Below, one piece after another: positions 31,425-42,020 of a DNA stretch of 64,000 nucleotides (the first letter of the stretch is position 1; the number at the start of each line of letters is the position of its first letter). This DNA is from Symbiodinium natans. Lineage: Eukaryota; Sar; Dinophyceae; Suessiales; Symbiodiniaceae. The notes beneath the pieces are model-generated. The model saw only the letters and a program-made list of their open reading frames with translations. It was not told the origin of the DNA and searched no databases. The position numbers and the translations under genes were made by a program. Location: the NCBI GenBank assembly GCA_905221605.1, contig CAJNDS010002121.1, positions 207,501-271,500 of the forward strand. The letters run 5' to 3'.

Positions 31425-32327
31425 CATTGTGAAGTAGGCGCCCTAAGATTTTCTTGTGCCAGTCGTTTCGGCATGCTTGTGCGAAGAAAGTCGGCGGTAG
31501 CAACAGAAATTCTCAGAGTGTGGGTTTCGGGTTTCAGTTTAGGGTTCGGATGGGTTCATGCAGGGTTGAGAGTGCGACAGCTAGCTGCAGTTACCGCATG
31601 TAGCATTTTCACAATTAATCTTTGGACAATTCTTGTAAGTGTGTTAGTAGGCCATACACAGAGCCTGGAAAGTGCATGGTCGCCAAGAGCTGAGTACGAC
31701 TTGCGCGCTCCAATGTTTTTGGAGTTGATCGGTTACTCAGCATATGCTGCCTATCTTGTTGCTGTGTCAACGCACACAGTACGCAAGTGTGTTGAAGTCT
31801 ACGAACTGCTACACCATCCCCAGAACCTCACGAGATCCGATGCGGCCCGGAGAATCTAAGCAGCATTCAGGGCTCGTCTCCGGAAGTGCTGGTGCTGGCA
31901 AATGCGCTCGCTGCGCGACGAGGCAAAGCTTCGCCGGGTATCGATCTTCCATGTAGTTGAATGCCTCACTTTGCCGATGAAAAGGGCTGCGGCCGCAAAG
32001 AAACTACAGTCTTGGTTCAAGACGTGGTCACGACACCCCACTTCTCCAGAGAGTGTTGACAGTGAGTGCAACGACAGCTCAAGCATTGGTGATTCTTCGG
32101 ATTCCGAATATGAAATGCATGAGGACATATCGGCCTGCACATTGCAGGAGTCACTTGTAACGTCGAGAGTTCGGCCCTGCACGGCGATTGGCAAGGAAAC
32201 TCTTCGGCTGATCCAGTCGCGTCTCGATGGAGGGTGTGGTGAAGAACGCATCAATGAAGGTACGATTATGAAGGAGGCGCTGCAAGCACAAGTTCTATTC
32301 GCAGCCCTCCGAATTTCCGGGCACTTC
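31425..32327 (+). pseudogene. Membrane protein with IQ motif, in-frame TAA
   Basis: One frame stays open from the acceptor tcattttcccacag (31424) to a GT donor near 32328 except for a single TAA at 31857-31859. It contains two hydrophobic segments (about 31590-31660, with TINLWTILVSVLVG; and about 31715-31770, with FLELIGYSAYAAYLVAVS). Across the stop it reads AARRI-stop-AAFRARLR, an IQ calmodulin-binding motif whose Gln codon CAA is TAA here. A second weaker IQ-like motif (AKKLQSWFKTW) and an acidic Ser-rich tail follow. Probably channel-like, but no pore motif is visible. A small intron at 31518-31563 is possible though its phases do not match. The TAA could be a real mutation or an assembly error. 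Confidence 0.6.
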
Positions 32328-32639
32328 GTTTGGGGTTTGGGGTTTAGGGTTTAGGGTTAAGGGGCTTAAGGTTTTGGGCTTAGGGTGTAGGGTCTGAGTC
32401 TAGGGATTAGTTATTTTGGAGGGCACCTGTCTTTTAAGGTTTTCGGGGAGGGTGGGGGGGGGGAGGGTTCAGGGCCGACTCCCCCTAGATGATGCCCTAA
32501 AACTTAAACGTCTTCCTTGGGCCTGCACAATACCCAATGTCATGGCCTACATTTCCCTAGCTGTGGCAGTTCCACGTCAGAACTCGCAACGCTAAGCCCA
32601 TGATGAACCACAGATCTCAAGCCCCTAAACACATCTAAC

Positions 32640-32900
32640 TATACTGTGGCTTGTTTAGTTTTTTGCCTACACACAAGGCTTCAAGGGGCTCGCAGCAACA
32701 TATTTCACATCTTGGGCTACAAATACACCCCAGACTCCCATACCAAGGAACTCAGGAACACTCCGTAAGTTTTGTAACGGGGGTCCGAACAAGGCTTGAG
32801 TGATGTTCCTGACTGAATACACCCTAACTTAAAACTTACTGGGGATCCCAATGAGACTTGAAAGCAATTCCTTCCTCAAGGGGTTGCTAGAGTCTCTGGG
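32640..32900. other. Unassigned unique sequence
   Basis: About 260 bp free of ITS with no frame or inverted repeat I can support. Confidence 0.4.
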
Positions 32901-33004
32901 AGCACCCTAAACCCTAGACCCTAAACCCTAACCTCTAAACCCTAAACCCTAAACCTCAACCCTAACCCAAAACCCTAAACCCTAAACGCCGAGTTCCCTT
33001 CGGT

Positions 33005-33085
33005 TTCGCCTGGCGCCGCCGATCCAGCGACCTGGCAGCAGGGATGGCTTTGGCTCGTCCGCGTTCTACAGACCCGGCGCAAGGT
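33005..33085 (+). CDS. Candidate exon, unknown gene
   Basis: The frame contains SPGAADPATWQQGWLWLVRV then LQTRRK, and ends AAG before GTCCCC (GT donor). No family recognised. Confidence 0.35.
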
Positions 33086-33356
33086 CCCCTAAACCTTTTT
33101 GGAGCGTACTGGGTTTAGGGTTTAGGGCTTAGGGTTTAGGGGTTAGGGCTTAAGGATACTTGGGGTTTTAGGTTTAGGGAGAACTGGGTTTAGGGATCAG
33201 GGTTTGGGGTTTGGAGAGTTTGGGTTTAGGGTTTAGGGTTTGGGGGTTGGAGTTTGGGTTTGCGGTGGTGGCCACGGGTTTTCGACCTTACCAACGGGAA
33301 CTGAGTGAATAGCGTTGACTTCCATCACCCCGAAACCCTAAACCCTAAACCCGGAT

Positions 33357-33440
33357 TTCATGTGAGCTGGTGGACGACTTTCCAGCGCCTGCTCCGATAG
33401 CTTTTCTTGCTCTTTGGGAGAGGCTGGCTTCTTCCAGCCC
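33357..33440 (+). CDS. Candidate exon, unknown gene
   Basis: The frame reads CELVDDFPAPAPIAFLALWE then RLASSS, ending CCAG before ITS. Good composition; product unknown. Confidence 0.35.
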
Positions 33441-33629
33441 TAAACCCTAAACCCTAAACCCTAAACCCTAAACTTGTTGGAGATTGTCGATTGCTGGGCT
33501 TCTACGAAAGCTTGGCTTCTTCGACGGAGACTACTTGTACATTCAGACACTGGGAGGATAGGGTTTGGGGTTTCAGGTTTGGGGTTTAAGGTTTAGGCCG
33601 CCCAAGTAGTACCCTATACTATACTACTA

Positions 33630-33749
33630 TTGGGTCATTCTTGGAAAGCCTTCAAAGGGATCTGGATCCTCCCAGCGATCTGGGCAAAGGTGGTGGCTCT
33701 GTCTTCGCGAAGCTAGCTAGCTCGCGTCTTCGGAACTGGCTTGGGCGAG
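33630..33749 (+). CDS. Candidate exon, unknown gene
   Basis: 40 codons with ESLQRDLDPPSDLGKGGGSV then FAKLASSRLRNWLGRA, ending GAGCAG before GTGAACC, a good GT donor. The frame stays open to 34042, but that part holds an internal diverged duplication and looks non-coding. Confidence 0.4.
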
Positions 33750-34697
33750 CAGGTGAACCATTGGTCGAAGCATCGTTCTGTTGTTCTGTTGTGAAGCTGT
33801 GCCTCTATGGGAAGGGACCATCAAACGCTGCATCAAGAACCAAACAAAAAAAAGCACTTCCATATTTTCTACACAAGAGACCGTTAGCATTTCGATACGT
33901 ATCTTTCCGCATGTTATGTTGTGTTGCTTTGAGGCTGTTCCTTGTGGGAGCGCACCATGAGACGTTGCTTGAAAACGATCCAAAAACATTCCCAGCTATG
34001 CCTCACACAGGAGATGTGTGCTTACAGCTTCGGGTATTCTAGCAGTTTAGGCCCTTTAGGAATTTGGGTTAGGGGAAACTGATCAGAAATCCTCCCGCAT
34101 TTTCGTTGCCTAATCACCAAGGTTTAAAATCACCGTGCCACCATGGGCACGGGGCGGCTACGAGGCAAGCATGTTTGCTTGAAGGCTTCTGGTTTCTTGA
34201 GGCCTTTCAGAATTTGAGAGTTTAAGGCGGCATTTAAACGTACAGTGCGGCATGTGCGCCACAACATAGCCGTTGTCAGGGTGACAGAACATGATGTGGT
34301 ACAGAGAACCGCTAAACCCTAGACTCTATAAACCCTTCACCCCAAACTTTGAGCTAAGCCCTAAACCCGAAGCATCCCAAAGGCCCTGGGTTGTGCCTGG
34401 TTAAGGCGTTGGGAGTGCAGGGTTTTTTGGGCTGGGTTTAAGGTTCAGGGTTTCGGGTTGAGGATGCAGGGGGTGGGGTTTAGGGTATGGATGTGTTTGG
34501 GGCGTGGGGTCCAGGGCTTAGGGTTTAGGGTTCGGGGTTCAGGGATTATAAGGTTCGGGTTGTAGGCTTTCCGGTTTAGGTGCGACCCCAATCTGCGCGA
34601 ACTTTACTAGTAGCCGCAGATAATCTGTTTGTCTCTACGGAGCCAACCCTAAACCCTAAACCCGAAACCCTTGTTTGGGTGGTGGGGTCGAGGTATT

Positions 34698-34890
34698 CTT
34701 GGTAGCCCGGTGGTACCCTGTTATCCTTTCTTTTGGTTCGGGGTGCCTTTTATAAAGCAACTAACTCCCCCAAAGGGTTCAGGGTTCAGGGTTCAGGGTT
34801 CAGGGTTCAGGGTCTAGGGTTTAGGTTTAGGGTTTAGGGTTTAGTAAACCCTAAAGCCCATGAACAGTACCCACTTTGGGCTACTGGGGG
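34698..34890. mobile_element. MITE, CTTGGTAGCCCGG family, with degenerate ITS
   Basis: Left CTTGGTAGCCCGGTGGTACCC and right GGGCTACTGGGGG are inverted ends shared with 15134-15243. The centre (34774-34850) is a GGTTCAG variant array passing into TTTAGGG. Confidence 0.6.
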
Positions 34891-35473
34891 CGCCTGGGTA
34901 TGGGACTTCATCACATCAAAAGGTTCAGGGGGCCAGGGCTGCAGCTGTTGGATGTCTTGCGTTCAGGATGTGGGACCTTGAAGCCCTGACCCCTAACCCT
35001 CCTAAACCCTGAACCCGAAACCCTAAACCCTAAACCCTAAGTTTTAAACCATAAACCCTAAACCCTGAAGCTTTATTAGAGCTTAAGAGTTTTAAGATTT
35101 ACGGCTTGAAAGAATGAACCCAAACCCCTGCCATACGCAGGCGCGGTTCCAACTAGATGCTGGAGACGAAGTGTCGGCTTTCGCCTTAAGCAGTTGCGGT
35201 GGTTTTGGGTTTTAGTCTTTGGGGTTTAGCATTTAGGGTTTATACAGGGTTTAGGATTTGGGGTTTTGGGCTTTGGGTTTAAGGCTTCAGGGTATAGCGT
35301 TGAGCTGTGCTAGCTGCTTGCTGCCACACATGGGCCCCCTTCTCCGGCAAGCCCTGAACGTCACCTGAACCCCATACCCGCATAGGCACGCCTTTAGTAA
35401 AGCTTGCTAGGATTTGAGGACCTAAACGACCTAAACTCTAAATCTTATTAATCCCTGAACCCTAAACCTTAAG

Positions 35474-35575
35474 GGACTGATGATGGCTCCAAGATGCTCA
35501 ACTTTCCACCATCATTATTGCTCCGAATCCTGTTTCCAGAGGACCCGGATTGGTGCCTGATTCCGTTTTTTATTA
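35474..35575 (+). CDS. Candidate exon, unknown gene
   Basis: 34 codons with GSKMLNFPPSLLLRILFPED then PDWCLIPFFIR, running into ITS. The least repetitive long frame in this stretch; no family recognised. Confidence 0.38.
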
Positions 35576-36075
35576 GGGTTTAGGGTTTAGGGTTTAGGGT
35601 TGCCCCTTTTTTGGACTTCCGGGGGTTCCCTGTGAGCTAGCTCCGCATATCCCTCGAAGAATTAATTCTCTCAACCTAAAACCCAAACCCTAAACCCTAA
35701 ACCCTAAACCTTAAAAGAAGCTTGCTGGGGGTTGCTCTAAACTACTTCCCCCCCTTGCAGGTACCCTGAACCCTAAACCCTAAACCCTAAACCCGAAACC
35801 CTCAACTGGGATTCTGCAGGTTCCGTATGAAAGCCCCTCAAGCACTGAAACCCTCAAACCCTAAACACTGATCTTCCTACATCCGAAACCAAACACCCGG
35901 AACACAGTGCCAAGCCGTCACCCCCAGCCCCCCCAGAAAAAAAGCCAAGACCACACCCTTGAATTTTAACTGTAGGGTTTAGGGTAAACCCCGAAACAAC
36001 TTGCACTGGTTTCGGGCTTAGGGCGCATTAAGGTCTAAAGCCTCAATTGACCCTAAACAACTCATGGGTTTTCGG

Positions 36076-36170
36076 GTTTCGAGCTTGGGGGACCTCAGGT
36101 GAAAGTTCCCCTTGGGCTGATGCCCGGCGATGTCTTCGAGGCACATGCGTGTTTTCCTGGATTTACCTAG
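36076..36170 (+). CDS. Candidate exon, unknown gene
   Basis: The frame reads ELGGPQVKVPLGLMPGDVFE then AHACFPGFT, ending in TAG or spliced at CTAG. Protein-like; product unknown. Confidence 0.38.
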
Positions 36171-36396
36171 GGCGTTGGAGGTTCCTCCTGACAACAGTGC
36201 CAAACCCTAAACCCCAAAGCCTAAAGCCATCTAAAGCCTAAACCCTAAACCCTAAACCCTAGGAAGTCACTAAGTGTCTTGTTCCGCCGGGCTTGGCATC
36301 GAAAGCCGCGACGAATTGAAAAGCCTGAAACACACAAGCAACAGAGCCTGGCAATGTGGGGATTTACGACAATAGGGGACCCTATGACCCCCAAAT

Positions 36397-36710
36397 AGTA
36401 GGATCCCTTTAAAATAGGGACCCACTTAGAAACTACTATTTCGGGACTTGGGACCCGTTTTCTTTAGGGTAGCAGGCTCGCTTGTGGTGAATTCTTTTTC
36501 CTGTGGTATCTATGTTAGCCAGTCAAGACCTGCTGCTCAGTTTTTCGTAAACCCTAAGCCCTAAACCCTAAACCCTAACCCCCTCCCCCCCAAAAAAACA
36601 AAAAATCGTGTAATTGCCTGAACCCTAAACGGTGTGGGATCGGACCCTCAAGCCGTTTAAGTCTTCAAGCGCATGAACTCCCTGGAAGCTCCGTACCCAG
36701 CACCGCATCG
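36397..36710 (+). repeat. Tandem segmental duplication, unit 1
   Basis: Starts TAGTAGGATCCC and ends GCACCGCATCG. Unit 2 (36766-37105) keeps the same order: GTAGCAGGCTCG, GTCAAGACCTG, an ITS tract, TAATTGCCT, GGGATCGGACCCTCA, and the short exon. The units are roughly 75-80 percent alike by eye. Confidence 0.8.
36670..36710 (+). CDS. Duplicated short exon, copy 1
   Basis: 41 nt after TCTTCAAG and before GTTTAGG. Encodes RMNSLEAPYPAPHR. Copy 2 at 37065-37105 has the same length and frame; three of four differences are synonymous, which supports real coding function. Confidence 0.5.
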
Positions 36711-36765
36711 GTTTAGGGTTTAGGGTTTAGGGTTTAGGGTTTGGGGCTTGGGGTTTGGGGTTTAA

Positions 36766-37105
36766 CGGTAGGATCCCCTGAAAACCCTTAAAATAAAGAC
36801 CCCCACAAGGTCCCCGAACTTCGGAAACCCCCATATGAGGCGATACTTTTCGAGACTTGGGACCAGTTGTCTTTAGGGTAGCAGGCTCGTTTGTGAATTC
36901 TGTTTCCTGGGGTATCTATGTCAGCTACATTAGTCAAGACCTGCGCTCAGTATTCGTAAACCCTAAACTCTAACCCTAAACCCTAAACCCCTCAAAATTC
37001 TCATAATTGCCTAAACCCTAAATAGCTTGGGATCGGACCCTCAGGCGCTAAATTTCTTTTAAAGCTCATGAACTCCCTAGAAGCTCCATACCCTGCACCG
37101 CATCG
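36766..37105 (+). repeat. Tandem segmental duplication, unit 2
   Basis: Second unit of the duplication, separated from unit 1 by a short TTTAGGG/TTTGGGG tract, suggesting that ITS lay at the recombination point. Confidence 0.8.
37065..37105 (+). CDS. Duplicated short exon, copy 2
   Basis: 41 nt after TCTTTTAAAG and before GTTTACGG. Encodes LMNSLEAPYPAPHR. Equal length and phase would allow alternative or tandem use with copy 1. Confidence 0.5.
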
Positions 37106-37213
37106 GTTTACGGTTTAGGGTCTAGGGTCTAGGGTTTAGGGTTTAGGGTTTAGGGTTTGGGATTTAGGATTTAGGGTTTAGGGTTTGGGGTTCAGGGTTC
37201 AGGGTTTAGGGTT

Positions 37214-37309
37214 TAGGGTTTAGGGGGATCAAGATGCAGCCTTCCATGTCTCTGATGTCAGGTTCTGCCTCCGGCGATGATGGCGCCTGGGCTATTGATG
37301 CAATGCTAA
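37214..37309 (+). CDS. Candidate exon, unknown gene
   Basis: The frame contains MQPSMSLMSGSASGDDGAWA then IDAMLK. Bounded by ITS. Product unknown; likely same gene as the next two islands. Confidence 0.38.
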
Positions 37310-37365
37310 AGCCTAAACCTTAGGGTTTAGGGTTTAGGGTTTAGCGTTTAGCCCCTAAGCCCTCA

Positions 37366-37461
37366 AGCGGCATCCATGGGGGTGTTGAACCTCAGCGCCT
37401 TATGGACATGCTAGAACGCATGATAAGTAGGATACCCTGCAGTCGTGTCTCCCATTCTGTG
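37366..37461 (+). CDS. Candidate exon, unknown gene
   Basis: 32 codons with SGIHGGVEPQRLMDMLERMI then SRIPCSRVSHSV, ending TCTGTG before GTACTG (GT donor). Strongly protein-like; no family recognised. Confidence 0.42.
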
Positions 37462-37609
37462 GTACTGGTATCCTGGTATCCCCTCAGCCCTCAACCTAAA
37501 CCCTGAATCCTCCATGTAGGTCTTCGTATTGGAAAAGCAACCCCTAGAAGGCCTTGAACTCTAAAACCTAAACCGCATTTCGGGGTTTGAAGGTTCAGTT
37601 GTTGTTCAG

Positions 37610-37795
37610 GCTTTGGCTTTGGAACTTAGTGTTGGGGCCCCTGGCAAGGTGGTGGTCGAACAGAAGCTTTGGCTTTTGCAATGGCGCTGTCGCTGTTGCG
37701 GTGTTGCCAACTTAGGCGTTCATGTCAGCTACCAACCTACGAAGGCATTCTCTTTGACTCCGACCTCTCCATGCACTAACCTACGGATTGCTTAA
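37610..37795 (+). CDS. Candidate terminal exon, unknown gene
   Basis: After TTGTTCAG a 61-codon frame runs to TAA. It contains ALELSVGAPGKVVVEQKLWL, a CRCC cluster and a Ser/Thr/Pro tail. The AT-rich, ITS-free 3' flank fits a gene end. Confidence 0.42.
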   Translation, partial: ALALELSVGAPGKVVVEQKLWLLQWRCRCCGVANLGVHVSYQPTKAFSLTPTSPCTNLRIA

Positions 37796-38881
37796 GAACC
37801 CCCTTCGAAAATAAAACATATTCTTGCTTATTAAGAGGAAGCTAGGGAGTATTGTGCGTTTTTTTTTTTTAACAAAATTCTTTTAGGGTTCTTAAGCAAA
37901 TAGTAGTAGCATCTCGACAGATTCCAAGAACATCTTGCTTGCGGCATCAACGCTGGCATGCCGACCCCCTGGCTGGCAGCAGACACAGACATGGGCCCTA
38001 AACCCTAAACCCTAAACCCCCAAGATCCTTGGGCTGTCGAAACAAAATGTTAAGACCCTTCAAGGTTTAGGGCTTATAGCCTTCAGGGTTCATGAGGGAT
38101 GAGGGTTGAAACCCTACACCCTACACCCCATGAGGGTTGAAACTCTAAACCCTAAACCCTAAACCCTAGACCCTAAACCCTAAACCCTAAACCCTAAACC
38201 CTAAATCCCGAACCCTGGGTTGAGCCTTGGGCTTAGAGCCCAGAAGCCCTGCAAGCTGCCCATTGGCCCCAAGAAGCCCTGTATCGGCTTAGGGTTTGTA
38301 GAGGGTTTAGGGTTCGGGATTTACAGCTTAGCAGCTTAGGGTTTGCAAAAACCCTAAACCCTAAATCCTAAACCCTAAACCCTAAACCCTAAACCCTAAA
38401 CCCTACTGAAAACCCAAATCCCCCCTAAGCTTCAGTATCCTCTCACCCAAGGTGCAGGTGCCGACTCCTCAGCAGCGGAAGACTTCAAGGGTTTGGGGTT
38501 TAGGGTTTTAGGGTTTAGGGTTTAAGGTTTAGGGTTTACGGTTTAGTGTCAGAGCTCTTGGGCTTGCAGATTTAAGTTGTAGGTTAGGGGTTTCAGGGCT
38601 GTTTGTTTTTTCAGGTCAAGGTTGAGGGATGAGGGCTTAGGGTTTTCAGGTTCGAGCTGTTTAGAGTTGCTGCATAGTTTGTTGAGGCATCCGAATGCTA
38701 GGAAATATTCCTTACCATGCAATTGGAGTCTCCGGGCTCTCAGACAAGTACTTTCGGGCTTGGGGCTAAAGCTTTTGAGCACCTAAACCCGAAACCCCAA
38801 ACCCTACACCCTAAACCCTAAAAACCTACACCCTAAGCCCTACTACACCTTAGCGCCCCTAAACCCGAAACCCTAAACCTG

Positions 38882-38975
38882 TGGCTCTTGTGGCGATCTT
38901 CCTTCCTGATCAAGTTAGCCTTTTGGGGGCTTACTACCAAGGCACAGGCCAGCTTCGGGTTCGATATGATTCGGG
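38882..38975 (+). CDS. Candidate exon, unknown gene
   Basis: The frame reads VALVAIFLPDQVSLLGAYYQ then GTGQLRVRYDS. Bounded by degenerate ITS. A second frame is also open. Confidence 0.35.
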
Positions 38976-38988
38976 TTTAGGGTTGAGG

Positions 38989-39083
38989 GGTTAGGGTTTA
39001 GGGTTTAGGGTTTAGGGTTTAGGGTTTAGGGTTTAGGGTTTAGGGTTTAGGGTTTAGGGTTTAGGGTTTAGGGTTTAGGGTTG
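38989..39083. repeat. ITS array, (TTTAGGG)12
   Basis: Twelve perfect units in G-strand orientation. Confidence 0.95.
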
Positions 39084-39277
39084 GTTTAGGGGCTTAGGGT
39101 TTAGGGTTGAGGGCTTTATAGTACCCTATATGGGGATTTCTGAAATTGGGGGTACCGTATTGGGGTCCTTGCTAGGAGGGGATCCTGGTCTATTTTAGGG
39201 GTCCCCTATGTTTCGCAACCCCCATGCCCGCATATACCCCAAAGCCCAAAACCCTCAACTTCGGCTTATTCCTCCAG

Positions 39278-39466
39278 GTCCAAACCCCATTCCTTCTGAG
39301 GCCGGCTAGCGCCTCGCATCTTGACTGCCAAAAGGCCGTTTTTAGATGTGGAAGGCACGCGCACTTGCAACTTGGGTACTTACTTGGTAGTACCTACATA
39401 AGCGTTGATGAACTTTCTGGGTATGGCTTGGAGGCCATGACCCTGGTGCAGCCCTTCTTGGTGTAG
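39278..39466 (+). CDS. Candidate terminal exon, unknown gene
   Basis: Strong acceptor cggcttattcctccag. A 62-codon frame runs to TAG, containing QTPFLLRPASASHLDCQKAV and a downstream YLLGSTYISVDELSGYGLEA. An AT-rich flank follows with no ITS for about 650 bp, as expected after a gene end. Confidence 0.45.
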   Translation, partial: VQTPFLLRPASASHLDCQKAVFRCGRHAHLQLGYLLGSTYISVDELSGYGLEAMTLVQPFLV

Positions 39467-40768
39467 ATAGCATGATTGTTCTGAAGTTTGGAGTTTAGAC
39501 ATACATGTATGTATGTATAATGTAAACATATGCAAAAATACACCGCGTAAATTTATCCAACAATCTACGATCGAATAGGGCTTTTAACAAACCGCTCTCT
39601 TGGCGACGGCCCACCAAGCAAGCCCCCTCTGAAGCAGGTCTCCCAAAGAGATACGCCTGACGGGGTGACATAAGAGGGGGGGAGGGGGGGACGCCGCCCA
39701 CGACAGAAGTGCCCTGTGTTGACACACAGCCTTATGATATTGACCATTTGCATATATATATATTTTTTTTTCTATACATATAAATACATATTGTACGCAT
39801 AGGCAGAACTAGGACACAGTAGTAGGCTCTTGTTCCTCTCACGGTAAGGGTTAGTTTTTTCCGCATGAACCCCGCTTGAAAAAAAAGTTCCTTTTCATTC
39901 CTAGGCTACCCTGCAACCAGAGTTAATCGTAGTAGGTGAATGAGTACACTGTACACTTTTTGAAAGTGTACATTTTTTTCTTTTCTTTTGGGGGGGAGGG
40001 GGGGGGGGGGGGGGGGGGGGGCTTGTGAACTCAGCAACCGAGTAATGGAGCCCGGGGAATCAACCCTGGGACGGAACGGCACCCCAGGAAGGGAGACCAG
40101 ATCATCTTCCAAGGGGAGGCGAAAGGAGCGGGGCAACAGATCTGCAGCATTTTCTGTTTAGCTTAGGGTTGAGGGTTTAGGGTTCTTGGAATTTTGGGGT
40201 TTTAGGCCTTTCAAGGTTTAGGATTTAGGGGTTTAGAGTGTGAGATTTGGGGTTGAATCTGCCTCTTCGTTTTCAGGGGAAAGTCCGGAACCAAAGTTCT
40301 CAGTCCATTCCTTCCACCTTAGTCTCTCCTCAAAGCCCGAAACCCGGAATCATGTAATTAACACCTATACTGCCAGCCCAATACCCATAGATGCTTAAAC
40401 CCTAAATCCATAGAGCCCCTTTCCTGAAGGCTCCTAGGTACTTCCGTTTTGGGTATGTTGTAGAGGGATGTAGTCTGTACTCCCTGAAGAAGGTACTACA
40501 CTGGAGAATTTAGGTAGACCTGTAAATTACAGGGTTTTGGAGTACTACACTTTAATGCTTTTTTTGGTTCTGGGTTCCTCTTATAGCTACTGTACCTAAA
40601 CAGTATACACTTTTTTCCAGGGTCCACTTCACTCTCTGAAGACGGTCCTACATTGGAGCCTTTGAAAGACCCTAAACCCCCTAACCCTAAACCCTAAACC
40701 CTAAACCCTAAACCCTAAACCCCAAACCCCAAACCCCAAACCCCCTAACCCTAAACCCCCTAACCCTA
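39467..40768. other. Intergenic region upstream of the retrotransposon
   Basis: AT-rich sequence with ATGTATG/TATATA microsatellites (39500-39530, 39755-39790) and a long poly-G run (about 39990-40020). 40277-40357 is a candidate exon (acceptor cctcttcgttttcag, frame GKVRNQSSQSIPSTL to TAA). ITS and CCCCTAA variants lie just left of the LTR. Confidence 0.5.
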
Positions 40769-41040
40769 CCTGGAAAGCTGGCATGGCCCCTGCAGCAAGG
40801 ATGACACGCACAAATCGAATGGCTCAAGATGAAACAGGGCCACAGGGTTACCGGGGTTGTGGGCTTCGGCCTGTCCCCAGTAGGGTTTCCCTTAGGTGCC
40901 TCTTGTTCGGGGTTTTGGGGTTGTGTCTCGTGGGGTTTGGGGTTCCCGAGCTTAGGCTGGTACTCCTCTTTTGGCCCCTACCTTCTCCCTGGTTCCCCTA
41001 AGTTCGGTTCTCTTTTAAGGGTATTCTTTTGGTTTTCTGG
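40769..41040 (+). repeat. 5' LTR of the copia element
   Basis: 272 bp from CCTGGAAAGC to TTTTCTGG. The only difference from the 3' LTR is T for C five bases from the end. The ends are not the usual TG..CA. Contains TGGCTCAAG at 40820-40828, which equals the 3' nine bases of the dinoflagellate spliced leader but may be chance. Confidence 0.92.
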
Positions 41041-41055
41041 GGTTATGAGCCCAAG
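41041..41055 (+). other. Primer-binding site, half-tRNA(iMet) type
   Basis: GGTTATGAGCCCAAG begins at the first base after the 5' LTR. Its complement GGGCTCATAACC is the anticodon stem-loop of eukaryotic initiator tRNA-Met. Drosophila copia is primed the same way, by the 5' half of a cleaved tRNA-iMet. Confidence 0.8.
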
Positions 41056-41103
41056 TGTCGTGGTTCTGTGTGGTTAGTTCGTTCAGGGCTTTAGGAAAGA
41101 TCC

Positions 41104-42020
41104 ATGGATCCTGCGTCTTTTCAGTTGGATACCCCGTCAGAGACGGGCGAAGCTCCGATGGGAGAGCATGGTGGTGATTCTGTGGATGAGCTTTTTGCTC
41201 AGGCGTTGGATGGTCTGACGTTTGGGGCCAATGTTACTGATGCAGCTGGTGGAGGCAATGGTACAGGCGTTGCCACTTCGGCTACATTGGAGGACAATGG
41301 GTCTGGTACAGTTTCTGGACCTACAATATCATCTTCTCAGGTGGATGGGAATGGTGATACCCTTACGACAGTTGCTCCTGGTACAACAGCTGGAGCAGTG
41401 ATTTCCACAGGGTTGGGTGATGGGCCCTCAACAGTTCCTGATACAGCGGTTGCACAATCGGTCAGTGGTCCTGGTCCATCAGCTAGTGGAAATGTGCTGC
41501 CGGCGCCAGAAGGTATCATAGCAGCTACAAGTACAAGCACAGAGGTTTTTCAGCAAAGTACCGGGCCATCAACAGTTCCTGGTACAGCGGTGGCACAATC
41601 GGTCAGTGGTCCTGGTCCATCAGCCCATATTGGTTTTGCCAACGTGCCGTTTCCTGGAGGTCATTTTGACAGTGGAACAGGCGAGCAACACTTGACTGGG
41701 CAGATGACACACTGGACTCCAAATAACGCTGCAGTGCAAAACAACAATCCTGGACTGGCGTTTAACACCTACGAACAGATCCGAGCCTTGGGACAGCCGC
41801 TACATCGACCTGAACCAGCCCCTACACAAACAGATTGGATGGGCCCGATGAGACAGATGCTGGGAGATTTGCTGCAACCTTTAACTTCGAGGTTGGATGT
41901 GTTGGAGCAGGATAGACAATCTTCTCAGTCATCGGCATTGGGAGCAGTGGATCAAGCGGCTTTAGCAAGAATGTTTGCTGGTTTAAATCTGGAAAGACAG
42001 GACTCTGCGGGTTCCCAGGC
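41104..42020 (+). CDS. Copia element ORF1 (Gag-like N part), interrupted
   Basis: The ATG follows the primer site by about 50 bp. About 305 residues, rich in Gly/Ser/Thr/Pro, with a duplicated AVAQSVSGPGPSA block, then a helical segment (MRQMLGDLLQPLTSRLDVLE). The frame is cut at GTTCCCAGGC by the foldback element (42021-43608) and resumes after its duplicate at 43609, reaching TGA at 43716-43718. No standard Gag domain is identifiable here; the major Gag core is in the next frame. Confidence 0.7.
42011..42020 (+). repeat. Target-site duplication, left (GTTCCCAGGC)
   Basis: Ten bases of gag repeated exactly at 43609-43618. An 8-bp reading (TTCCCAGG with element ends CTAAG..CTTAG) is equally possible. 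Confidence 0.85.
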
